Shown piece by piece: positions 1-6,197 of a stretch of DNA of 64,000 nucleotides; position 1 is the first letter of the stretch, and each line of letters starts with the position of its first letter. Position numbers and translations under genes: made by a program. The stretch is from Devosia crocina (GTDB lineage Bacteria > Pseudomonadota > Alphaproteobacteria > Rhizobiales > Devosiaceae), in contig NZ_FPCK01000001.1 in assembly GCF_900116545.1 (NCBI RefSeq), positions 1,488,001 through 1,552,000 on the forward strand. Reading direction: 5' to 3'. The notes under the pieces were generated by a model. It did no database searches. It was not told where the DNA came from and worked only from the letters and a program-made list of their open reading frames with translations.

Positions 1-373
1 GGACGTCAGTGAATGTATCGTCGGAGATCTTGGGCGCGGCTGGCATCAAGACTGGCTGTTCTTCCACGATCTCGCGATGGCCACTCAAGTACCGGTCCAC
101 TGCGTCGACGAGGGCGTCTTGGTAGTTCGGTGCCGGCTTGTACCCCCATATCCAGGGAAGGCCCAACTCCTGAAGAACTGCAGAAATGTTGCGGTGCTTG
201 AACTCGATCGATGCGGCCGATCGGCCGGTCATGTGCATAAGCGCCAAACGATGATGGGTTTTCACGTAAGGTCGTTTCGCCAGCTCATCTCCCAGCATGC
301 CGAAATAATCGGCGATGATGGCATCTAGCTCGATCGCGCTCCAGTTTTCACCCGGTCTGCTCTGTTCGGCCAT
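1..373 (-). CDS. N-terminal part of a DUF3883-type protein (cut by window edge)
   Basis: An open reading frame on the minus strand starts at ATG 373 and runs off the left edge, giving 124 residues. It begins MAEQSRPGENWSAIELDAII and continues with a region rich in the pattern FKHRNISAVLQELGLPWI followed by GYKPAPNYQDALVDAV. From memory this is the N-terminal region often found before DUF3883 domains in proteins of defence islands; the DUF3883 domain itself would lie outside the window. No clear ribosome binding site precedes the ATG. It runs in the same direction as the AAA peptidase operon but is separated from it by a hairpin at 622-641, so it probably has its own promoter. The family call is a recollection, the reading frame is directly seen. 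Confidence 0.6.
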   Translation of the reverse strand, partial: MAEQSRPGENWSAIELDAIIADYFGMLGDELAKRPYVKTHHRLALMHMTGRSAASIEFKHRNISAVLQELGLPWIWGYKPAPNYQDALVDAVDRYLSGHREIVEEQPVLMPAAPKISDDTFTDV

Positions 374-684
374 GGTACCCCCGCGAACCAGAATGCCTCA
401 GTTCGCCCTTGGCGAGAAGCTGTTGTCTGCACTGTAAAATCTCGGGATATGTGCGTTGGGATCATGCGAACTCAGTCCGCCAACCTGCGTCACGATGTGG
501 CGAACCCTCCCGCTAGGTCACGAGTGCTACGCGCACGCTCGGTCACCCCCGGGCATTATTCGGACTTCCGCCGCCAACTTTGCGTTCGCGCCCGGTATGG
601 CCGCGGCCTCGAAATTGAAGAGGGCCTCCTTGCGGAGGCCCCCCAACCCGCGAACATCGAGGTTACGGCCCATCAGACGCGGTC
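374..684. other. intergenic stretch, no supported gene
   Basis: This 311-base gap lies between two minus-strand genes. Short open frames exist on the plus strand but none shows coding character or a start signal. The only clear structure is the GC-rich hairpin at 622-641; the promoter of the DUF3883-type gene should lie here but I cannot define it. Confidence 0.5.
622..641 (-). terminator. probable terminator after the AAA peptidase operon
   Basis: A perfect 8-base inverted repeat (GGGCCTCC and GGAGGCCC with a 4-base loop) sits about 45 bases downstream of the stop codon at 685. On the minus strand it is followed by a moderately T-rich stretch (TCTTCAATTT), so it could end transcription of the 3240-685 operon. 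Confidence 0.5.
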
Positions 685-1005
685 TTAAGCACCCGAGGAG
701 TTTTCGCGTTTCGTAATCTCCAGAATGGAAGGACCAAGCTTGTAGAATCTACTTACTGTCCTCGCCCATTTGAGGCAGGGATCGATTGCCAGTACCGCGC
801 TGGTGAAGCATGATCCATCCGGCAGTCGCGGGTGCCCCGCGACGATCCCTGCGAGACGGTAAAATTCACCCGACAGCGGTTCATAGGTCCAAAGCGTAAG
901 AGTGGGTGCGTTCGCAAGGTCCGCCTCGGTAGGTAACTCGCCGGCCCGAATGACCGCAGCCGCCCGAAGTCCATCGAGGATAGTTTTACGGTTGAGAACC
1001 GTCAT
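685..1005 (-). CDS. small hypothetical protein, DUF6634-like
   Basis: 106 residues starting MTVLNRKTILDGLRAAAVIR. An in-frame ATG 13 codons upstream exists, but the one at 1005 has an AGGGG ribosome binding site at suitable distance, so I chose it. The second half holds GHPRLPDGSCFTSAVLAIDP followed by WARTVSRFYKLG. This pattern (HPxLPDG, a TS pair, ALDP, WARTxSRxYxLG) resembles a small uncharacterised family I remember as DUF6634, often found on alphaproteobacterial plasmids and islands. No membrane segment or signal peptide is visible. It is the last gene of the operon led by the AAA peptidase, 19 bases after the 65-aa gene, and should share the LexA-boxed promoter. Function unknown. Confidence 0.6.
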   Translation of the reverse strand: MTVLNRKTILDGLRAAAVIRAGELPTEADLANAPTLTLWTYEPLSGEFYRLAGIVAGHPRLPDGSCFTSAVLAIDPCLKWARTVSRFYKLGPSILEITKRENSSGA

Positions 1006-1024
1006 GGCGTTGCCCCTGCCGCGG

Positions 1025-1222
1025 TCAACGGAAGCGGAAGTCATGATCGCGCCTCAACGCCGCGAAGCGACGCCGGCGCCCGATGATCGCGGTCAACTCG
1101 CGGATCAGGGTCCCCTCCTCCAAGTCGAGATCGCTTTCCAGGGCATCGATCGTATCAATCAAATCGGCCGCGTCCGCGCCCGCGGAACCGGCACGAGGGC
1201 CGTCGAACCTGCCCATCCTCAT
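1025..1222 (-). CDS. 65-aa hypothetical protein coupled to the AAA peptidase
   Basis: A 65-residue frame starts at ATG 1222, which overlaps the TGA of the AAA peptidase gene as ATGA, the usual sign of translational coupling. The protein has an acidic middle (DAADLIDTIDALESDLDLEE) and a basic, arginine-rich end (GRRRRFAALRRDHDFRFR). An internal ATG at 1216 could also serve as start. I do not recognise the family. Its tight coupling to the AAA gene suggests an adaptor, substrate or regulator of that enzyme, which is inference only. Confidence 0.6.
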   Translation of the reverse strand: MRMGRFDGPRAGSAGADAADLIDTIDALESDLDLEEGTLIRELTAIIGRRRRFAALRRDHDFRFR

Positions 1223-3240
1223 TCCGCCGCCTCCCGTACGCGTGCGACGACTTCGATCTTGTCGATCTCGGCGGCCGACAGGTACCCTTTGGCGTCGAGA
1301 CGCGCAGCAATGTCGTCGAGCAGCGCACGGTTGGCCTCGAGGATTTCGGCTGCGCGCGCCTCGCCCTTGTCGAGCCTGGTCTTCACCGCGGAAAGAAGGC
1401 CAGGCAAACGCAACATATTGCGGGCCGGGTCGTCTGGCAGGTAAAGGTTTCCCGCAGCCCCTTTGGTTTCCAGCATCTCCGCCAGACTGGTCGCACGAGC
1501 GAGGTCCGAGTGTTCCTCCAGACCCGACCCGATCGCGCAATCACCGAACGTCAGCCGCTCGGCAACACGCCCGGCCATCAAGAGACAGATGACGTTCTCG
1601 ATTTCCCGGGGCGTCGACGCCATGTCTATGGCGTCGGCAAACGAGGCCTGTCCGCCGCCCTCCCCGATGGATGCCACCAGAAAGTTTCCGACGTTTAGCG
1701 CGCGTCCGACGATAACGTGCCCCGCTTCATGGGTTGCAACGCGACGGCGCACGGATTGACGCATTTTCGGTCCGCCTTTCTGAATCTGGTCGAGAACATC
1801 GGAAATGCGCAATTCGCGACGCGCGCGCCGTGCCGCGGCCTTAGCGCGTTTGACATAGGCCTCAACGTCGGCGCCGGTTTTGCCCTCGGCAGCCAAAGCC
1901 AGAGGCATCATGTCGTCCCCCTTGAGGATCGTGTCCGCCAGGTAATGGCCGAAGATATTCGCGAGATCTTCCGGCCCGGGTGCGGTCAAGATTATCTGCC
2001 GGTCCAGTCTACCCGAGCGAAGAATGGCGGGGTCGATTTTGGAAGCAAAGTTCGTCGTTCCGATTACGACCACACCGACGTTCTCGGCGCCACTCGATAA
2101 ATGCTCAAGGAGATAATTGACGATTTGCGACCAATACTCGACATAGTCGCCGGTCAGACTGGCGCGGTCGGAAATCCCGTCGAGTTCGTCAATGAGCAGG
2201 ACACTCGGCGCGTTGCGCCGGGCCCGGCCGAACGCATCGCGGATCATCTGCAAGGTGCCGCTCAAGTACGAGGAGGCGTTCCATTCCGCAACCGACGTGG
2301 AGATGAGCGGCACCCCCGCCGACTTGGCGAGAGCCGCTGCGAAGGTCGTCTTCCCCAAACCGGGTGCGCCCGCGAGAAGCAGCGCGCGATTGTCGACCAG
2401 CTCCCAGTCGAGGCGACCGGCGCGGTATTCCCGCAGGTCCTCGACGAGATCAAGCGCCCATTCCATGGCTTCGCCATATCCGTGAAGGTCGCCAAGCGCG
2501 GGTCCTTCACCGGCATATTGGGATTTTTCGTGTACGATCTTGACGAGGCGCGCGACACATTCGGCGGGAGAAAGTCCGGAACGGATCGCGAGGGAAAGGT
2601 CGCTCATGTCGGCGTTGCGGACGAGCCGCGGGTCAATCGGGTGTGAGCAAGCCTCGCCGGTCACCGCTTCGATCACCAGCTTTATCGCCCAGTCGTCGAT
2701 CGCGGGTAGCACGAGCCGGTATTCGGTCATGCGCATCAATGTCGAAGGGAGGTAGCGGCGGACATCCGGAGCGATGCCCACGGTCAGCTTGCGTCGGTTC
2801 AACGCCGCGATGACCTCGGCGTTGTTCCTGTCGGGCGCATGTGACTTCTCCGACCCATCCCGGGCCACGATGTGCCGCCCCTTGTTGGTCGCGGCAGCAC
2901 AATCGTCGACGATCGCGCGGACGAGCGGCACCATATCGGCAGTATGGGTCTCCATGGTGACGATGGGTGCCTCCTTGCGCAGGCGGCGCGCGAGGCCCGG
3001 CTCCGCCGAGACCGCTTTGGCGGTCAGAACGGCCGCCATCACGAGGTCGACCCTCAGGTGCGGGGCATCCTCGTCGGGATCGTCCTCAAGCTCGTCAAGG
3101 ATCGTCGACAGCGAATCCTTGGCGTCCGGTCCCCGGACCATTGATTTCATTTTGACATTTTCGGCTGCCGCGAGCGCGTCGATATAGGCGCGTGCAAGCA
3201 GGTCCGCGGCGGATGCCGCGGCAGTCTCGGTTTCGCTCAT
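1219..3240 (-). CDS. soluble FtsH-like AAA ATPase with M41 zinc peptidase domain
   Basis: 673 residues from ATG 3240, preceded by a strong AGAAGGAA ribosome binding site; a longer frame upstream lacks such a site. The first 290 residues are helical and unlike FtsH. The central AAA module has Walker A GAPGLGKT, Walker B LLIDELDG and an arginine-finger region ILRSGRLDRQ. The C-terminal third has the metal-binding HEAGH motif of M41 peptidases, followed by the helical domain found in FtsH (LLMAGRVAERLTFG). The N-terminal transmembrane anchor of true FtsH is missing, so it should be an ATP-dependent protease of the cytoplasm. It leads a three-gene operon and lies downstream of two decayed recombinase-like genes. 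A LexA box between its -35 and -10 elements points to SOS control. A truncated copy of its 5' end lies at 15694-15976. Confidence 0.85.
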   Translation of the reverse strand: MSETETAAASAADLLARAYIDALAAAENVKMKSMVRGPDAKDSLSTILDELEDDPDEDAPHLRVDLVMAAVLTAKAVSAEPGLARRLRKEAPIVTMETHTADMVPLVRAIVDDCAAATNKGRHIVARDGSEKSHAPDRNNAEVIAALNRRKLTVGIAPDVRRYLPSTLMRMTEYRLVLPAIDDWAIKLVIEAVTGEACSHPIDPRLVRNADMSDLSLAIRSGLSPAECVARLVKIVHEKSQYAGEGPALGDLHGYGEAMEWALDLVEDLREYRAGRLDWELVDNRALLLAGAPGLGKTTFAAALAKSAGVPLISTSVAEWNASSYLSGTLQMIRDAFGRARRNAPSVLLIDELDGISDRASLTGDYVEYWSQIVNYLLEHLSSGAENVGVVVIGTTNFASKIDPAILRSGRLDRQIILTAPGPEDLANIFGHYLADTILKGDDMMPLALAAEGKTGADVEAYVKRAKAAARRARRELRISDVLDQIQKGGPKMRQSVRRRVATHEAGHVIVGRALNVGNFLVASIGEGGGQASFADAIDMASTPREIENVICLLMAGRVAERLTFGDCAIGSGLEEHSDLARATSLAEMLETKGAAGNLYLPDDPARNMLRLPGLLSAVKTRLDKGEARAAEILEANRALLDDIAARLDAKGYLSAAEIDKIEVVARVREAAE

Positions 3241-3314
3241 GGCGTTATTCCTTCTGGTGACGGCCGTTCGGCCGACGGCTATGAAGGTCACGCGCTGCTT
3301 ACGTGAGCAAAGCG

Positions 3315-3344
3315 ATCTAAGAACAAATAGAGAACATCTGTCAA
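3315..3344 (-). promoter_or_regulatory. sigma70-type promoter with LexA (SOS) box, AAA peptidase operon
   Basis: On the minus strand TTGACA (3339-3344) and TTAGAT (3315-3320) are spaced by 18 bases. The spacer contains GTTCTCTATTTGTTC (3321-3335), an exact match to the alphaproteobacterial LexA box GTTC-N7-GTTC. The placement between -35 and -10 would let LexA block RNA polymerase. The same arrangement is conserved at 16046-16075 in front of the truncated AAA copy although the sequences have drifted, which supports function. Confidence 0.8.
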
Positions 3345-3432
3345 GACACTGCACGCACCGTCCAGAGGTTATTCTGTAACATCGGCAACGATGCCTATTT
3401 GGTTCGAACGAGCTTGGCGAGCCGCAGGCGTT

Positions 3433-3966
3433 TCAGCGACGTCGAAACTCTATCCGATGCGCCGGTATGCCGGTGATGTACTCCAGCTCGCGCGCCGACA
3501 TCCCGCGCGCCTTCATTTCGACCGTGAAAGCGTTCACCAAATCCACGGCCGCCACATGGATGCCGACGCGTTCCCTGATCCATCCGAAGCCCAGGGTCAG
3601 GCTTCTTGGGGAAATCGCAATTGAAGGATCGCTCGCGTTGCTGAGGAGGAAGTTACCGGGGTTTCCCCGATGCGCGGCGAGATGGCTTCTGTACGTGTCT
3701 ATGGCGGCGTTGGCTTTTTCGGTGATCGGTATCCACCTTCCGTCGATCCTGACAGCCAACCTTACGCTGTCCCGATCCGACGACAAGAGGCCGGCCAGAC
3801 GGGTAGGTACCACCCCGCTCGAAAAAGCAAGCTCGGCGACGGCCCAGGCACGCATTGCCGTCAATTCCTCACCCCTGAAGAACGCCGGCGTCTTTGCTAG
3901 CATCTCCACGCGATCAAGATACTCTTGGATGAAACCAGTATCGAATTTCGGTCGAACGATACCCAT
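3433..3966 (-). CDS. tyrosine-recombinase-like protein B, shortened copy
   Basis: 177 residues starting at ATG 3966, whose A is shared with the TGA of the upstream frame (TGATG). It contains RAWAVAELAFSSGVVPTRL and ends in a region shaped like the recombinase C-terminus (VDLVNAFTVEMKARGMSARE). Its best relative in the window is the 281-aa protein at 16591-17436 (RAWAMAELAYSSGM there). Compared with that protein, the N-terminal core-binding part of about 100 residues is absent. The first catalytic arginine expected in GLRxSEL is missing here, and no HxxR box or active tyrosine can be aligned. It is therefore either a remnant or a non-catalytic DNA-binding protein. It lies about 190 bases upstream of the AAA peptidase gene. 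Confidence 0.55.
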   Translation of the reverse strand: MGIVRPKFDTGFIQEYLDRVEMLAKTPAFFRGEELTAMRAWAVAELAFSSGVVPTRLAGLLSSDRDSVRLAVRIDGRWIPITEKANAAIDTYRSHLAAHRGNPGNFLLSNASDPSIAISPRSLTLGFGWIRERVGIHVAAVDLVNAFTVEMKARGMSARELEYITGIPAHRIEFRRR

Positions 3967-4716
3967 CAGTGCCGCTCCTGTCCGGCACCGAAGCGAGGAT
4001 GGATGCGACGGAACGACGCGAACAGCGCGTCGATCGCTCCGGGCGCGTCGGCCGACCAATCGAGCCGCCTTCAGGGGATTTCGGAAATCGTGAACGGCAC
4101 CCCGGCATTCGCCGCCTGTACCCTGATTGCATGAAGGACAGTCTTGGTGTCCGCCGGAGCGAGCGTTTCGCTCTGCCGCATGAGTTGGTCGGTGTCTTCG
4201 AGCCGCACCGGCAGGAGGGCAAGGTACTTGGCAATCGCTGCGGCACACTCGGAGTCTACGGCGATCTGATTCACGGAGCCGGTGCGCCAGTTCTCTTCCC
4301 GAATGATGCCTGACCGGGCCATACCGGCCGTTATCATGCCGATCCGGGCCGCGCTCAAACCAAGGTTCCGATGTAGGGTCAGAAACATTGCGTAGCCGGC
4401 CGCTGACCATGCCGAGATCCGATCGTCCGACCCGTCGAAAACGCTCAAAAGCGTCGCCCAGCGCTTGGGGACCGCGCGGCGGAGGGGCGGCTCTCGGCCA
4501 GAAGCGAGCGCTGTCCATAACCGAAGACTCCTTGTGGCCCTGTTCAACCAGGGAGTTGAAGAACAGCACAAGAGACCTTCGATAAGACTGCCGCACGCCC
4601 GGCTTGAGCGATCCGATGAACCGGTCGACGTCTTCGGATGTGGCCTCCAGCAAAGTTGCGAGAGCAAGCTCCTTGCCGGCGTCCCCGGTCAAGAAGCGAC
4701 AGAACTGCAAGCCCAT
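3966..4716 (-). pseudogene. decayed tyrosine-recombinase-like gene A
   Basis: The N-terminal part reads in one frame from ATG 4716 (DVDRFIGSLKPGVRQSYRRS, like a core-binding integrase domain). Near 4455-4500 coding character moves to another frame, containing FDGSDDRISAWSAAGY and MFLTLHRNLGLSAARIG. That frame has an in-frame TGA at 4071-4073, after which it still reads sensibly to DALFASFRRIHPRFGAG and stops at 3966-3968. The ending matches the 304-aa protein at 17439-18353 (EALILAFRQTHPRWD). So this is a homologue of that protein broken by one frameshift and one stop. Sequencing error could explain one lesion, hardly both. Confidence 0.6.
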
Positions 4717-5123
4717 GCCCGTACCGCGGTCGCGTTTGGATCGGGCGCCTGTTACCTCATTCTGCTCGCTTGTATGCTCAGGATCGCTTCCTACAAAGCG
4801 AGGTTTTGAGGTTGTGCTTTTTTGGCCATGATTGGCCTATGCCGCGCGAAGGTTAGCAATCGCTATCCTTTTAGCGTTCGGTTGCGCAATCTCCGCCCCT
4901 GACGTCTTCGTACCTGCGCCGAACCAATCTGGTGTCGCCGTTGTCCCGACATCCTGTCGCCGGCTCGATATGCTTCGAGCGCCGCTTTTATTGCCCGTCC
5001 GGTGCGCCATTGCGTTCCGGCGCAGGCCGTGCATTGTTGAAATAGGGAACCGTTCACCGAATCCCGCTACAAACTTAAAAACACCAAGTGATTGGTGCCT
5101 CGAATAATAATGTAGTTGCATGG
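4717..5123. other. intergenic region between divergent recombinase-like and methyltransferase genes
   Basis: About 400 bases separate the decayed minus-strand recombinase gene from the plus-strand methyltransferase. No convincing gene is present. The region must hold the start of the cargo transcript. Two dyads share the form CCA-spacer-TTGG: GGCCATGATTGGCC at 4824-4837 and the longer one at 5082-5097. I cannot assign a firm -35/-10 pair. Confidence 0.45.
5082..5097 (+). promoter_or_regulatory. inverted repeat just before the methyltransferase start, possible operator
   Basis: CACCAAGTGATTGGTG is a perfect 6-base inverted repeat with a 4-base spacer. It lies 26 bases before the favoured ATG of the DNA methyltransferase at 5124. 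Such dyads near methyltransferase genes can be sites for autoregulation or a controller protein. No controller gene is visible, so the role is inferred. Confidence 0.35.
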
Positions 5124-6197
5124 ATGTCGGACCTTAGCCCTGTCATCACCGAGCCCTTGCGCGCCGTCGACTTCTTTTGCGGCGCCGGCGGAATGTCGTA
5201 TGGATTGTCTCAGGCCGGCATTCGTGTTCTCGGCGGTATCGATAATTCGAAGGACTGCAAGAAGACTTACGAGGCCAACGTGCCCGGCGCCAAGTACGTC
5301 CGCCGCGACATCACCCGCCTCAGCGCGCCCGAGTTGGGCAGGCGGCTCGGATTGAAGGTCAACGACCCGGACCTCATTCTTTGCGGATGCTCGCCCTGTC
5401 AATTCTGGTCAAAGATCCGCACGGACAAGACCAAGTCCTTGAAGACGGCATTCCTGCTCAAGCAGTTTCAGAAGTTCATACGGTATTTCCGACCGGGCTA
5501 TGTCGTGGTCGAAAACGTGCCGGGCCTCTTTCGCAGCAAGGATAGCTCGATCCTTACCGACTTCCTGTCGTTCTTGGCGGGCCTCGGCTACAACTTCCGG
5601 GACGGCGTCATCAACGCCAGCCACTTCGGCGTGCCCCAAAACCGTATGCGTTATCTGTTGATCGCGTCCCGCGTCAGGACGGTCAGCCCCCTCCCCGCCG
5701 ATACGACCCGCGTTCCGCTCAACGTAGGCGACTTCATCGGCGTTTCGAACGGCTTCCCCGAAATCGGCCAAGGGCATCGGGACGATACGGACTTCCTTCA
5801 CACCTCGGCGGCATTGACCGAAAAAAACGTGCGCAGGATTTCATTGACGCCGACAGGCGGCAATCGCTTCGCGTGGGCGGGGGACCCGGATTTGCAAATC
5901 GATGCCTACCGGGACAAGGACCACATGTTCCGCGACGTCTACGGCAGAATGGCCTGGGACCGCCCTGCCCCGACGATAACCACGCGCTTCATCAGTTTGT
6001 CCAACGGCCGGTTCGGCCATCCGGAAGAAAATCGCGCCATTTCGATCAGGGAAGGCGCATCGCTCCAGACTTTTCCCACCCACTATCGGTTCCATGGGGA
6101 AAGCATCAACGCCATTGCCCGCCAGATCGGCAATGCCGTTCCGCCGGCTCTCGCCGAACGCATCGGGATGCATTTGAACTCGGTCAGAAATGGCTAG
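5124..6197 (+). CDS. DNA (cytosine-5-)-methyltransferase
   Basis: 357 residues with the ordered motifs of C5 methyltransferases: motif I VDFFCGAGGMSYGL near the N-terminus, motif IV with the catalytic cysteine in CSPCQFWS, motif VI VVENVPGL, motif VIII QNRMRYLLIAS and motif X RQIGNAVPPALAERIG. The target recognition region should lie between about residues 220 and 310. I chose the ATG at 5124; a GTG at 5088 would add 12 residues but lies inside an inverted repeat. No restriction endonuclease lies beside it. Instead its last 8 bases overlap a large GHKL ATPase gene, so it is the first gene of the cargo operon. It may mark self DNA for that system. The recognition sequence cannot be read from the protein. 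Confidence 0.9.
   Translation: MSDLSPVITEPLRAVDFFCGAGGMSYGLSQAGIRVLGGIDNSKDCKKTYEANVPGAKYVRRDITRLSAPELGRRLGLKVNDPDLILCGCSPCQFWSKIRTDKTKSLKTAFLLKQFQKFIRYFRPGYVVVENVPGLFRSKDSSILTDFLSFLAGLGYNFRDGVINASHFGVPQNRMRYLLIASRVRTVSPLPADTTRVPLNVGDFIGVSNGFPEIGQGHRDDTDFLHTSAALTEKNVRRISLTPTGGNRFAWAGDPDLQIDAYRDKDHMFRDVYGRMAWDRPAPTITTRFISLSNGRFGHPEENRAISIREGASLQTFPTHYRFHGESINAIARQIGNAVPPALAERIGMHLNSVRNG

Noticed and set aside
3367..3375. GGTTATTCT shared with 18374-18382 as possible attachment repeats
   Set aside because: A 9-base match in two AT-richer spots is expected by chance, and the two sites occupy different places in the two modules.
5124..6197. Classical type II restriction-modification system
   Set aside because: No restriction endonuclease-like gene adjoins the methyltransferase; its direct neighbours are the GHKL and receiver-like genes.
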